DNA of 64,000 nucleotides, taken from the NCBI GenBank assembly GCA_963732795.1, contig CAVTAV010000007.1, positions 241,764 to 305,763 on the forward strand, read 5' to 3'. Below, piece after piece: positions 19,966 to 30,191 of this stretch (position 1 is its first letter; each line of letters begins with the position of its first letter). A program made the position numbers and the translations under genes. This stretch comes from CAVTAV01 sp963732795. GTDB lineage: Bacteria; Pseudomonadota; Alphaproteobacteria; CAVTAV01. Below the pieces are notes generated by a model. The model searched no databases and was not told the origin of the DNA. It saw only the letters and a program-made list of their open reading frames with translations.

Positions 19966-21030
19966 TCAGTCCTTAGGCCGCCTTCCGTGCCACGCGTCGT
20001 CCAGTAGCGCGCGGATGTCTTCGCGGGTGAACGGGCGGGGGTTCCAATACGGATTCTGGGTGGCAAGCTCCGCGGCCTGGTCCAGGCCGGATTCGGGCAT
20101 GCCGAATTTCTCGTAGAGATGTCGGGGCGTTCATGCGTCTGGCCAAGTCGTACAGGCCTTGGCCGACGCCTTCCGCGCCCAGGAGGCTGGCCACACGATC
20201 CATCTGCGCGCGCGCCGCGACGGCGTTGAAGCTGGCGGCGTGGGGCAGGATGACCGTGTGGGTCTCGGCATGGGGCAGGCCGAAGGCGCCGCCCAGGGCG
20301 TATGGCAGAGCTTGTGGTGAAGCGCGGTGCCGACCGAGCCGAGGATCATGGCGCAGAGCCAGGCGCCGTAGAAGGCTTGGCCCCGCGCCTCCGTGTCGTC
20401 GGGCGCTTCGACCACACGGGGAAGGGCCTTGGCGAGAACGCTTATCGCTTCCTCGGCCATGAGCGACATCACCGGATTGCGGTCCTTGGCGTAGAGGCCC
20501 TCGACGGCGTGGGCCAGCGCGTTCATGCCGCTGGTCGCTGAGATATGGGGCGGCAGGGAATAGGTAAGGGCCGGGTCGTAGATCGCGACTTCGGGCAGAA
20601 CCTTTTCGGTCACCATCGTCGTCTTCTTGCCGCCCTCGGTCTGGCCCAGGATGCGGGTCATCTCGGAGCCGGCATAGGTCGTCGGGATCGCGATCTGCGG
20701 GAGGTCGGTGCGAAAGGCGATGGCCTTGCCGAGATTGACGGTCGAGCCGCCGCCGATGGCGACGAGACAATCGCCGCCAAGATCGAGCACGGTATCGACC
20801 GCCCGCTCGGTCACGTCGACCGGCGTGTGCATGACGGCTTCGGCAAAAGCGCCCGCGCCGAGATCGCCCAGGAGTTTTAGAACGTCCTGCGCTTTTCCCT
20901 TATGCCCCGGCGTCGAGAGGACGACCGCACGCCTGGCATCAAGCCCGCGCACCTCGTCGGCGAGGTGCGACAGCGTCCCCTCGCCGAACAGGACCCGCGC
21001 CGGCAGACCGGTATAGGTAAAGCGCTCCAA
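19966..21030 (-). CDS. Maleylacetate reductase, iron-containing alcohol dehydrogenase family (two frameshifts)
   Basis: About 353 residues. Maleylacetate reductase reduces maleylacetate to 3-oxoadipate with NAD(P)H, the last step of hydroxyquinol and hydroquinone ring-cleavage routes. The N-terminus FTYTGLPARVLFGEGTL, the nucleotide loop AIGGGSTVNLGKAIAFRT, PTTYAGSEMT and LHHKLCHTPW are all typical of the group; histidines in HAVEGLY and HHKLCH would be metal or substrate ligands. Frames change near 20300 and 20127, with the C-terminal LYEKFGMPESGLDQAAELA recovered afterwards. A TTG at 21030 lies 2 bp after the dioxygenase stop. Confidence 0.85.
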
Positions 21031-21032
21031 GG

Positions 21033-22025
21033 CTAGACCTTGACGGAGACGACCGGGGCCTTTCCTTCGCGGATGAGATCCGGGATTTCCGGCGATGCGT
21101 TCTCCCAAACGAGAAGCATGGAGCGCTTCGGCGAATAGCCCTGGTGCCGGATATCGGCGGGCATGCAGCAGATGTCGCCGGCGCGGCAGACGACCTGGGC
21201 GCGCGGGCGGCCGGTCTTGCCGTCCTTGATCTGCCAGGTGATCTCGTCGGACATCTGGAGGAACCATTCGCAGCGGTCGTTGCCGTGCTCGATCGGCAGG
21301 ATGTATTCCTCCGAGGTCGGGCAAAACAGCGACGCTTTCACCACCGAGCAAACCGACGGGTTCCAGGTCACGTCCGAGCGCGAGAGATAGGCGAACAGGT
21401 TGAACGCCGAGACCTCGCCCTCGAAGCCCGGCTCGGCATGAACCTCCGGCTCGGATTGATCGACATCGGCGAACATGCGGTTCACCGGATAGCCGCTTTC
21501 GTCGGTGCGGATCGGCGTATCGCCGGGCAGCCCGACCATGCGCTTCGCCGTCACCCGCTTGCGCCCGACCGCGTCCTCGTTGTCGCCGACCTTCGGGCCC
21601 CAGGCGCTGCCGGTCTCCATCGGCGCGGCGAAGGGATCGTAGCCGTCGATGGTCCAGTCCGAGATCATCTCGCGGAAGATCCGCATCAGATCGTCGGCCT
21701 TGAAGCGCTCGACATAGTCGCGCCCGGCCTTGGTATAGGCGTCGTTATAGAGGCCCGCGAACATCTCCACTTCGCCGTAGTAGTTCGTCGTGCCGAAGAC
21801 CGAGTCGAAATTGACCGTGCCGTAGAAGAAGCCCCAGGCCACGTCCCGCATCAGCGCGCGCAGGAAGGCGTCGATCGACATGATGTGGCGGCCGTTCGGA
21901 TAGTCGATATAGGCGAAATAGCCGTCGCGGCTGAAATTGAACGCACCGGCCTTGAACGCCCGGTAGCCGGTTTCGTTGTCGGCGGGCTTCACATCGAAAT
22001 CGGAAGCGAGAGTCTTGGTGTCCAT
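21033..22025 (-). CDS. Hydroquinone 1,2-dioxygenase, large subunit (HapD/PnpD type)
   Basis: A 330-residue protein resembling the large subunit of the two-component Fe(II) hydroquinone dioxygenases, which open the ring of 1,4-hydroquinone to 4-hydroxymuconic semialdehyde. Recognised segments are VAWGFFYGTVNFDSVFGTTN, LSRSDVTWNPSVCSVVKASL, EHGNDRCEWFLQ and MPADIRHQGYSPKRSMLLVWEN, the latter being the cupin-like end of the family. Candidate iron ligands are the histidines in EHGND and DIRHQ, which is inference. It sits between the small-subunit gene and maleylacetate reductase, the order expected of a hydroquinone operon. Confidence 0.75.
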   Translation of the reverse strand: MDTKTLASDFDVKPADNETGYRAFKAGAFNFSRDGYFAYIDYPNGRHIMSIDAFLRALMRDVAWGFFYGTVNFDSVFGTTNYYGEVEMFAGLYNDAYTKAGRDYVERFKADDLMRIFREMISDWTIDGYDPFAAPMETGSAWGPKVGDNEDAVGRKRVTAKRMVGLPGDTPIRTDESGYPVNRMFADVDQSEPEVHAEPGFEGEVSAFNLFAYLSRSDVTWNPSVCSVVKASLFCPTSEEYILPIEHGNDRCEWFLQMSDEITWQIKDGKTGRPRAQVVCRAGDICCMPADIRHQGYSPKRSMLLVWENASPEIPDLIREGKAPVVSVKV

Positions 22026-22043
22026 GTCTCTGTTCCCTTCTCG

Positions 22044-22553
22044 TCAGATCGATTCGGTCTGGCAAATCTCGGACCACCGCTCGATGGTCTCGGGTCCCTG
22101 GATGGTCTGGATGATCATGCAGGCGGGCTTCTCGGCGACGAAGCGATAGGCCGCGCCGACGCGGCAAAAGCGCCATATGGCCGCGGCCGATCTTGGACCA
22201 GCCCATCGGCTTGCCTTTCGGCTCGCCGTCGAGCTTATGGCCGCCGGTCGAGCCGGGCTCGGCCGCGCTGTCGGGATCGTCGAGCTTGACCAGCTCGACC
22301 TTGACCGTCTCCGTCCATGCAGACCGCGAATTCGTCATGGGCGCAGGAATACCAGGCGGAGGTCCCCTCGGCCCGGACGCATTCGATCAGATATTCGAAG
22401 TTCTTGCCGACCGCGACCCGCTCATAGGGCGCCGACCGGCTGGCCACGTCGAAAATGTTCGAGAACACGTAATTGCGCGGATCGTCCTCGATCACCTGAA
22501 CGCCGCCGGGCCGATAATCGGCCAAGCGATCCGAATTCCGTTACTGGTGCCAT
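22044..22553 (-). CDS. Hydroquinone 1,2-dioxygenase, small subunit (HapC/PnpC type; frameshifts)
   Basis: About 169 residues, matching the 17-18 kDa small subunit of hydroquinone dioxygenases. Segments in order are DYRPGGVQVIEDDPRNYVFSN, SCAHDEFAVCMDG, KVELVKLDDP, KPMGWSKIGRGHMAL and the C-terminal QTIQGPETIERWSEICQTES. The frame shifts near 22520, 22325 and 22165; the last is explained by one extra T in a T-run. The ATG at 22553 is preceded by AGGGGAAG. The 18-bp gap to the large subunit and the shared direction fit a heteromeric enzyme made from one transcript. Confidence 0.7.
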
Positions 22554-22585
22554 CTTCCCCTCCTGGCTCGAGTCTTCCCCAATCG

Positions 22586-23420
22586 CTAGGCAGCGTCCCT
22601 CAATTTCAAGATCGCCCGCGCCTCTTTGGCCGTCGCGGCGCTGCGGCCGAATTCGCCGCAGAGATCCTTGACCCGGCCGACCAGCTCCGCGTTCGAGGCG
22701 GCGAGGCGGCCCTTGTCCCAGCGGACATTGTCCTCGAGCCCGGTGCGGCAATGGCCGCCGAGTTCCAGGCTCCACCGATTGACCTCGAGCTGCGACTTTC
22801 CGATGCCGGCCGCGACCCAGGTGGCGTCGGGCTCCAGCTCCTTGAGCTTGGCGACCTCGAATTCGAGGATATCGCGATGGGCGGGCAGGGCGTTCTTCAC
22901 GCCGAGCACGAATTGGACATGCAGCGGCCGCTTCAAGAGCCCGGCCTCGGCATAATTCGAGGCGTTGTAGAGCATGGCGAGGTCGAACACCTCGATCTCG
23001 GGCTTGATGTCGTATTCGAGCATCTTCTCGCCGAGTTCCTGAATCAGGTCCGGCGGGTTCTCATAGACCCGGGTCGGGAAATTGACCGAGCCCGTGGAGA
23101 GCGAGGCCATGTCCGGCCGGTAATGCAGCATCCCGCCGCGCTCCGAGCCCTTGCCCGAGCGCCCGCCGGTCGAGAACTGGATGATCATATCCGGGCAATG
23201 CTTGCGAATGCCCTCCTTGAACCGGGCGAAGCGCTCCGGGTCCGAGGTCGGCGTCTGGTCGTCCATCCGGACATGGACATGAACGAGGCTCGCCCCCGCC
23301 TCGAAGGCCTCATGGGTCGATTCGACCTGCTCGCGAAACCGTGATCGGCACCGCCGGATTGTTCTCCTTGCGCGGCACCGAGCCCGTGATCGCAACCGTG
23401 ATGATGCAAGGTTCGCTCAT
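22586..23420 (-). CDS. BKACE family beta-keto acid cleavage enzyme, DUF849 (one frameshift)
   Basis: About 278 residues, TIM-barrel Zn-dependent enzyme. BKACE proteins condense a beta-keto acid with acetyl-CoA and split it to acetoacetate plus the shortened acyl-CoA. The conserved start CIITVAITGS, metal histidines in LVHVHVR, QFSTGGRSG, the KPEIEVFDLAML strand and the GHCRTGLEDN loop, with a zinc or substrate residue, are all present. The frame shifts by one base near 23335. Lying between a ring-cleavage dioxygenase and a hydroquinone reductase, it could act on 3-oxoadipate, giving succinyl-CoA and acetoacetate; this substrate is inference. Confidence 0.88.
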
Positions 23421-23490
23421 CGCCTCTCCCCTGGATGACGGCCAAATCCTACGCCGCAGGCGGCGAGCCGAGGCCAAGGGGCAAAGTGCG

Positions 23491-24468
23491 TTATTCCGCC
23501 GCCCAGCTTGCGAAACGGGCCCGGTCGTGGGGCCGGGTGAAGTCGAGAATCGGGCCTTTGGGCACGATGCCGGTCGGGTTGATGGTCGGGTGGCTGCCGT
23601 AATAGTGGCGCTTGATGTGCTCCATGTTCACGGTCTCGCCGAAGCCGGGGGTCTGGTAGAGGTCGCGGAGATAGTTCGAGAGGTTCGGGTAGTCCTCGAT
23701 CCGTCTCAGATTGCATTTGAAGTGGAACTGGTAGACCGCGTCGAAACGAACGAGCGTCGTGAACAGCCGGACATCCGCTTCGGTGAGCTGGTTGTCGACG
23801 AGATAGCGGTGATGGACGAGGCGCTGCTCCACCTCGTCCAGGGTCTCGAACAGCACGTCGAAGGCTGCCTCATAGGCGCTTTGCGAGGTCGCGAAGCCGC
23901 ATTTGTAAACGCCGTTGTTGATGCCGTCATAGACCCGGGCATTGACCGAGTCGATCTCCGCTCGCAAGGGCGCCGGATAGAGGTCGAGCTTGGGATTACC
24001 GACGCCGCTCATGCCGTCGAAGGCGGTGTTGAGCATGCGGATGATCTCGGCCAACTCATTGTTCACGATCGTCTCGGTCTTCTTGTCCCAAAGCGTCGGC
24101 ACCGTAACCCGGCCGGTATAATGGGGATCGGCCTTGGTATAGACCTGGTGGAGATATTTGAAGCCATAGAGAGTGTCGGGAATCGTGCCGGGGGCGTCCG
24201 AGAAGAACCAGCCTTCCGATCCCATGTGATTGTCGACGATGGAGATCGAGATTGCGTCGTCGAGGTGCTTCAGCTTGCGCGTGATCAGCGTTCGGTGCGC
24301 CCAGGGGCAGGACAGCGCGACATAGAGATGGTATCGCCCGATCTCCGCCGGGAACTGGTCGGTGCCGATCGCGCTGCGGAAGACCAATTCCGGCCGGACG
24401 AAGGCGCCGCCGGTCTTTTTGGTATCAAACCAGCCTTCCTTCCATTTTCCGTCGTCGAGATATCCCAT
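23491..24468 (-). CDS. Glutathionyl-hydroquinone reductase (Xi-class glutathione transferase, YqjG/PcpF type)
   Basis: A 325-residue cytosolic enzyme that uses glutathione to reduce S-glutathionyl-hydroquinones back to free hydroquinones. The catalytic cysteine lies in SCPWAHRTLI, the defining motif of the class; the thioredoxin-like N-terminal domain is followed by an all-helical domain with the TEADVRLFTTLVRFD segment. Length and both domains are complete with no frameshift. It heads the run of hydroquinone genes and suggests that quinones or their glutathione adducts are part of this pathway. Confidence 0.9.
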   Translation of the reverse strand: MGYLDDGKWKEGWFDTKKTGGAFVRPELVFRSAIGTDQFPAEIGRYHLYVALSCPWAHRTLITRKLKHLDDAISISIVDNHMGSEGWFFSDAPGTIPDTLYGFKYLHQVYTKADPHYTGRVTVPTLWDKKTETIVNNELAEIIRMLNTAFDGMSGVGNPKLDLYPAPLRAEIDSVNARVYDGINNGVYKCGFATSQSAYEAAFDVLFETLDEVEQRLVHHRYLVDNQLTEADVRLFTTLVRFDAVYQFHFKCNLRRIEDYPNLSNYLRDLYQTPGFGETVNMEHIKRHYYGSHPTINPTGIVPKGPILDFTRPHDRARFASWAAE

Positions 24469-24540
24469 GCTGCCGTCCTCCTGGTTTCCGCCCCTCAGTC
24501 TCTACCTAAAGGATCCGGCCGGTGATGCAAGCCGCGGGCA

Positions 24541-24571
24541 AAGAAAAACGGGGCCGGAAGAACCGGCCCCG
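24541..24571 (-). terminator. Rho-independent terminator of the porin gene
   Basis: On the minus strand GGGGCCGG (24571-24564), loop TTCTT, CCGGCCCC (24558-24551) and then GTTTTTCTTT. It lies 75 bp after the porin stop and separates it from the hydroquinone gene group. Confidence 0.9.
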
Positions 24572-24645
24572 CCAGGTGCTCAAGTCGTACGGCGGTTGTC
24601 CTGGGGGAGAGGACGCGCCTGTGGAGGACTTGGCTGTCGTAAGTT

Positions 24646-25703
24646 CTAGAATTTGAACTGCGTGAACAGGCCGATTTCGTCGTACTTGTGATTGATACCG
24701 GCGCCGCCCGAGAGGTTGCTCGTGGCCCAGTTGCCGTTCTTATTCTTCTCGTTCTTGTAGACGAGAGCGATGTTCACCGTCTTGGCGGCCGTGTATTCGA
24801 CGCCGACGTTGAAGTAGTCGTTCTTCAGGGTCGGCTGCAGCTTCTTGCTCGGCTTGGTGTGGTCATACCGGCCGAAGACCGCGAAACCCATGCCGGGATG
24901 AACCGCGGCCCAGATCGAGTAGCCGTCGGCGCTGTCGGTCGGCGCCGCCGTGACCTGCTTCCAGTTCTTGGCGTGCATATATTCGCCGCCGACGTTGAAG
25001 AAGTCGGTCTTGTAGGAGATCACCGCATCGAGACGGGTGGCGGTGTGGAAGGTCGTCGTACCGGTCATGTCTTTGTTCAGCTTGCCGGTATAGCCGCCAA
25101 TACCGGCGACCAGGCCCTTGATCGGCTCGACGCTGACGCGGCCTTCGAAGTCGACGCTCTTGGAGCGCTGCAGGTGCTTGTAGCCGCCGCCATTCACGAC
25201 CGCGCCGGCATAGCTCAGAATGCCGACCGTGCCCTTGACGTGGACGCCCCAGTCGGCCGAGGTGCCGAACTTCATGCGGTCGGCGAGCACGTTCTCGACA
25301 TAGCGATAGCCGTAAAGGTCTTCTACGAAGGGAACCCAGGGAAGGTCGGTCGAGCCGATGCGGACGTCGAGGGCCTTGCTGAACTTGGCTTCGCCATAGG
25401 CCTTCTTGATGTAGACGTCGGTCAGGCCGGTGGCGGACTGAATAGGTGAAGTCGGTCGTCACGGCGACATGGAAGATGTCGTCGAAACCGTGATCGACGC
25501 CCAGATAGAAGCGCTTCACGTCGAAGCCAAAGCCATCCTTGCTGGTCTTCACGCCGTCGATCTTCTCGCTGATGCTGCTCATGTCGGCATAAATGCGGCC
25601 GCTGATGTCCGTGCTGCTCTCGGCATGCGCTGGCCGTGGCGATCCCGATGGCCGTGGTCGCAATCGCCGTCATGGCGGCCATGCCGAGAATTCTTTTCGT
25701 CAT
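24646..25703 (-). CDS. Outer membrane porin, beta-barrel (two frameshifts)
   Basis: About 350 residues. A signal peptide (MTKRILGMAAMTAIATTAIG) is followed by SGRIYADMSSISEKIDG and alternating polar/hydrophobic strands such as RLDAVISYKTDFFNVGGEYMHAKNW, ending in TQFKF with the terminal phenylalanine that outer-membrane barrels need for assembly. Frames shift near 25622 and 25440. The start follows AAAGGA. Substrate is unknown; resemblance is to anion- or phosphate-type porins of alphaproteobacteria. It is divergent from a second porin across 320 bp and has its own terminator. Confidence 0.78.
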
Positions 25704-26023
25704 TTGGTAGTTCCTTTCACCTTGTGCGCTCCGTTGGCACCTTTTTGGCGTTTTACCTCATGCTCCATTTACCAGCGGCCCCCTGCCCTTTCCCGACGGA
25801 TGGAAAAGTCCATCGGCAGAAACGCATGGCGTGAGTCGCTTATGGGGTCTCCCCTGGGAAGACGAGGGAACGTTATGAGCGGTCCATGAAGGTTGGGTGG
25901 AAGATTTGTGATAGATCTGTGAAATGGGGCGTTTCCGCGCCCGAAATCGACGGCTGATTGGGGGCGGAACCTGCGATAGAGTTCTGACGTGGGGCTGGCT
26001 CAGGGGAGGCGAAAACTCAGGCC
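25704..26023. other. Intergenic region between two divergent porins
   Basis: This 320-bp interval holds no recognisable gene. It must contain the promoters for both porins. AAAGGA just before 25703 and GAGGCG before 26024 are the ribosome sites. No clear operator palindrome or terminator was seen. Confidence 0.6.
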
Positions 26024-27249
26024 ATGAGAGGGGGACGACCGGTGCCGGTTTCGGTGGCGGCCGCACTGGTGCTGGTCATTTTGACGGTGCCGGCGGCGGC
26101 GCGGGGCCTGTTCCCGATCCAGACGGCCACGCCGGACGCCAACTTTACGATTCAATTCCGGGGCCGCATCCAGGTGGATATGGGTTGGGTCGGCGACTCG
26201 CGGGACGCCACGGCCGACTGGTATGCGGTTCGGGACCGAGCACGATATCGAGGTTCGCAGCGTCCAGTTCGGCGCGCAGGGCCGCATTTACGACCGGATT
26301 TTCTACAAGATCGGCGGGATTCGGGTCGCGGGGCGGACCAAATTCACCGACACCTTCGTCGAGACGCGATTGGGGGCGCTCGAGCTGACCCTCGGTCATT
26401 TCCGCGAGGCCGTCTCCATGGATGAAGAAACCGGCGGGCCGAACGTCAATATGCTCGAACGGGCGGCCTTCACCGATGCCTGGGATTACCGGCGGCAACT
26501 CGGGGTGGGGCTGGATCTGACCGCCGGGCCCTTCGTTCTCGAAACCGCGGTCCAGACCGATAATATTTCCCAGCACAAGGCGGAGCGCGACCGGCTGGCC
26601 TTGAGCGCCCGGGCGGTCTTCCTGCCGATCGCGGAGAAGGATCGGATGGTCCATCTCGCCGCCTATGCCACGGTGCGCCGCCGCAACCGCGGTTTTGGGC
26701 CGCCCGTGGTCCATTACAGCGTCCGCCCGGTCATCCACCCCGTCGACCAGCGCTTCGTCGATACCGGCGACATTCCGGCCAAAGGCGATCATATCTACGG
26801 GCTTGAGCTTGCCGGCCTCGCCGGCCCATTGAACGCCAACTGCGGAAGCCGCCTTTCTCAAGGTCGATCCCTTGACCCCAGGCGGTCCGAGCCCTGATTT
26901 CACGGGCGCTTATGTGGAGGTCGGCTATTTCCTCACGGGCGAGTCGCGGCCCTATGAGGCGCGGCAATGGAGCCATGTGAAGCCGGCGCGGCCGCTCGGG
27001 CCGGGCGGCTATGGCGCCGTCGAGGTGCTGGCACGGATCGACAGGCTCGATCTTGAAGACCGTGCCGAGGGCATCCACGGCGGCCGTCAGACGGAATATA
27101 TCGTCGGCCTTAATTGGTATCCGATCGATCATGTCCGGCTGATGGCGAATGCCGCGATCGTCGACGTGACGGACAGTGCCGCCTACCGCAATTCGGCCGG
27201 CAAGGACCGGCTTGAAATCATCGGATTTCGAGGCCAAATCGACTGGTAA
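26024..27249 (+). CDS. Phosphate-selective porin O/P family protein (two frameshifts)
   Basis: About 408 residues. After a signal peptide ending in PAAARG the mature protein begins with FTIQFRGRIQVDMGW, the opening strand of the OprO/OprP family. Barrel strands and loops follow, for instance RSVQFGAQGRIYDRIFYKIGG and FTDAWDYRRQLGVGLDLT, closing with IIGFRGQIDW and a terminal aromatic residue. The frame shifts near 26215 and 26850. Despite the family name many members carry polyphosphate, oxyanions or organic acids, so phosphate specificity is not certain. Confidence 0.8.
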
Positions 27250-27463
27250 TTGCGGTTATTCGTCCTAATATTCATTGCGAAGCGGGCAAACCCGTGATAA
27301 ATGCCCGCGTTCTGCGCAAGGCGGCTGCGCCTTGCCTGCGATCAGGAGACAGCGACGACCCATGAACGCGTTGCGGACCCGACGACAATAGACGCCGCAC
27401 CTGCCCCGAGCGGGCGGGTGATGTTTGCCGTCCTGTCATCGGTTCGCTGTCCATGAGGTTGCC

Positions 27464-28063
27464 ATGTTCGAGATCCTTCCCCAATCAGACCAAGATTCCG
27501 CCGCCGTCGAGGCGCTGCTCGATATTTCCTTCGGGCCCGACAGGTTCAAGAAGACCGCCTATCGGCTGCGCGAGGGCGTGCCGCCGGTTGATGCGCTGTC
27601 CTTCGTCGCGAAGAAGGACGGCGAGGTCGTGGGCACGATCCGGTTCTGGCCGGTCGTGATCAAGGACGAGTCGGTTCAACCGGCCCGCAAGCGGCCGGCC
27701 TTGATGCTCGGCCCCATCGCGGTCGAGCCAAGCCTCAAGGGGCAAGGTATCGGCATCGGGCTCATGCAGCACGGCCTCGCCGCCGCGAAAGGCGGCGGCG
27801 CCAAGATCGTCGTGCTGGTCGGCGACCTCGATTATTACAGCCGGGTCGGTTTTTCCCGTGCTCCCGCTGCCGGTCTCAGGATGCCCGGCCCGGTCGATCC
27901 CGACCGGCTGCTGGCGCTGGAGCTCGAACCCGGCGCGCTCGCCGGTGTCGCCGGCCCTATCGGCCGCGCCCGCGGCTCCAAGCACAAGACCGCCGTCGCT
28001 CCGCCCAAGGCCCCCGAGTCCCGGAGGTCCGTTCGACGGGCCCTGAAACGGTCGGTCGGTTGA
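27464..28063 (+). CDS. GNAT family N-acetyltransferase
   Basis: A 199-residue cytosolic acyltransferase. The acetyl-CoA pyrophosphate loop is LKGQGIGIGLMQHGL (R/QxxGxG/A type), preceded by strand LMLGPIAVEPS and followed by IVVLVGDLDYYSRVGFSRA, which is characteristic of YhbS-like members. The last 40 residues are basic and probably disordered. Substrate unknown. It stands in a 214-bp gap after the porin and converges with the GATase-like operon, 4 bp separating the stops. Confidence 0.85.
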   Translation: MFEILPQSDQDSAAVEALLDISFGPDRFKKTAYRLREGVPPVDALSFVAKKDGEVVGTIRFWPVVIKDESVQPARKRPALMLGPIAVEPSLKGQGIGIGLMQHGLAAAKGGGAKIVVLVGDLDYYSRVGFSRAPAAGLRMPGPVDPDRLLALELEPGALAGVAGPIGRARGSKHKTAVAPPKAPESRRSVRRALKRSVG

Positions 28064-28067
28064 CGGC

Positions 28068-30170
28068 TTAGTGGCCCTCGCGGTACCACGCCATCGCCAG
28101 CGCACCGACGGCCAGGGCCAGCAGAATCCAGGGCGAGAGCAGGGATTGGGTCTCCAGCTTCGAGACCGTATAGGCGTCGTTTTCCAAAAGCCCCATCCAG
28201 TCGCGGCCGCTGGTGGCGCGGCCCGGCCGCACGCGGCGGACACCGGGGAGTTTCTCGTCGCCGAGCCAGGTGACCAGGCCGCCGGTCGCCTTGGCAAGCG
28301 GCCCGAGCGCGGTATCCGTGGTGACGAGATCGGAAAACTCCTTCGGGTTCGGCGAGCCGACCGCGCCCATGGTCTGGAGCTTGCCGTCGGAAACGGTGTA
28401 GAGCCCTGCTTCGGCATCGGGGATTCGGGCGGACGCATGGCCGGGGGAGGTCTCGGTCAGGGGGACAGTCAGCTTTTTCCCCGCCGGCGTCGTCACCTCG
28501 ACCGATTTCGGGAGATCGCCGAGGCTCACCCGCGAGATCGCGAGGTCGCCCGATTTATCCTCGGCGGTCAGCGCCTCCTCTTCGAGCTCCGGCTCCTTCA
28601 TCAGCCAATGGGCCAGTCGGCGGAGCAGCTCGGCATAAGGCCCGCCGCCCTCATAGCCGCGCGCCCAGAGCCAGATCTGGTTCGACATAAGTTGGGCTAC
28701 CCGACCCTGGCCGACCCGGTCCAGCACCAGCAGCGGCTCGTTCTTCCGGCTCGACATCAGCACGGTCCCGTGTCGGATATTCGCGCCGATCACCCTGAAC
28801 CAACGGCCCCATTTCTCCGGATCGTCGGAAGCGGGATCGGCCTTCATCGATGAGAGCGGCGCGGTCACCGGATGGCGCTTGCCGAGATCGGTGATCACCG
28901 GTCGGAAGCCGCCGGTATCGACCTTTCCCGTGGGTTCCGCCGGAAGCACGCGCGACAGATCGGAATTGTAAAGGCTCGCCGGCGTCGCATAGCTCGGGCC
29001 CACGGCGACCAGCAGCGCACCACCGTTCCGCACATAATCGGCGATATTGGCGAGATATTGCGCCGGCAGGAGGCCCTGCTGGCGGTATTGATCGAAAATC
29101 ACAAGATCGAAATCGTTCAAACGCTCCTCGAACAGCTCGCGGGTCGGAAACGCGATCAGCGCCAACTCGTTCAAAGGCGTGAAATCCTGGCTCTCGGGCG
29201 TGCGCAGGATCGTGAAATGGATGAGGTCAACCGCCGGATCGGACTTCAGGAGATTGCGCCAGACCCGTTCGCCCTGATGGGGCACGCCGGAGATCAGGAG
29301 GACGCGCAGCCGGTCGCGTACGCCGCGGATCACGAGGCCCGCGCGGTTGTTGCGCATCGACAATTCCTGCGGGCCCGCATCGGCGTCGAGAGTGACGGCG
29401 GTCGGGCCCGGATGGTCGAGCACGATGGTCGAGGATACGGTCTCGCCGATCGGCACTGTGCCGTCCACGATCGGCTTGCCGTTCTCGGACAAGGTCACAT
29501 GGGCCGAGCCGTTCTTCTCGCCCGGCGTCGTGTCCACCACCTTGTAGCGGATCCGCACGGGCGAGCCGACGATGCCGTAGCTCGGCGCTTCCTCCAGCAC
29601 CAACCGCCGGTCGCCTTCGTCATGCTTGCCGGTGAGAAGGACATGGACGGGCGCTTTCAGCCCTTCGTCCTCGACCCATTTGCCGACATCGGACGGCACG
29701 TCATGCACCTCGCCGTCCGACACCACGACGACGCCCGCAAGCTCGTCGGAATCGATATGAGCCAAGCCTTCCTTGATGGCGGTGTAGACCGGCGTGCCGT
29801 CGATATCCGCGTGGGTGTTCGAGACATCGACCGTCTCGACATCGAGATTCTGTTGGTCTTTGAGCGCGGTTTGAAGGTCGTTCAGCGCCATTTCGGTCGT
29901 CTTCTCGCGATTACCGATCTTTTGGCTCGGCGAATTGTCGTTGACGACCAGAAGCTTGTCCGGCCGGGACTGCCGGTCCTCCCGGATCGAGGTCGGATTG
30001 GCGAGAGCGACGAGGATCAGCACGAAGGCGAGCGCCCGCCAGATCGCGCCCGGCGCGCGGCAGAACAAGGCATAGGCCGCGGCGAGCGCCAGCACGCCGG
30101 CGATGATCCAGAACGCGACCATCGGGATCAGCGGCGCGAAGCCGAAGACAAAGGAGGTGTGCGACGTCAC
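28068..30170 (-). CDS. Membrane protein with glutamine-amidotransferase-like domain (MoxR operon)
   Basis: A 700-residue membrane-anchored periplasmic protein. Two N-terminal helices (about 12-32 and 38-58) lead into a von Willebrand-like region with DGTPVYTAIKEGLAHI and VVVVSDGEVHD, then a class I glutamine-amidotransferase-like fold around residues 290-430 (LRVLLISGVPHQGERVW, YVRNGGALLVAVGP). A C-terminal helix ends SPWILLALAVGALAMAWYREG. It is the last gene of the MoxR/DUF58/BatA-DUF4159 operon. The operon is thought to chaperone or assemble metal- or cofactor-loaded envelope proteins, but a defined role has not been shown. Confidence 0.8.
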   Translation of the reverse strand: MTSHTSFVFGFAPLIPMVAFWIIAGVLALAAAYALFCRAPGAIWRALAFVLILVALANPTSIREDRQSRPDKLLVVNDNSPSQKIGNREKTTEMALNDLQTALKDQQNLDVETVDVSNTHADIDGTPVYTAIKEGLAHIDSDELAGVVVVSDGEVHDVPSDVGKWVEDEGLKAPVHVLLTGKHDEGDRRLVLEEAPSYGIVGSPVRIRYKVVDTTPGEKNGSAHVTLSENGKPIVDGTVPIGETVSSTIVLDHPGPTAVTLDADAGPQELSMRNNRAGLVIRGVRDRLRVLLISGVPHQGERVWRNLLKSDPAVDLIHFTILRTPESQDFTPLNELALIAFPTRELFEERLNDFDLVIFDQYRQQGLLPAQYLANIADYVRNGGALLVAVGPSYATPASLYNSDLSRVLPAEPTGKVDTGGFRPVITDLGKRHPVTAPLSSMKADPASDDPEKWGRWFRVIGANIRHGTVLMSSRKNEPLLVLDRVGQGRVAQLMSNQIWLWARGYEGGGPYAELLRRLAHWLMKEPELEEEALTAEDKSGDLAISRVSLGDLPKSVEVTTPAGKKLTVPLTETSPGHASARIPDAEAGLYTVSDGKLQTMGAVGSPNPKEFSDLVTTDTALGPLAKATGGLVTWLGDEKLPGVRRVRPGRATSGRDWMGLLENDAYTVSKLETQSLLSPWILLALAVGALAMAWYREGH

Positions 30171-30191
30171 GGGACTTGACCGTATTCCGTG

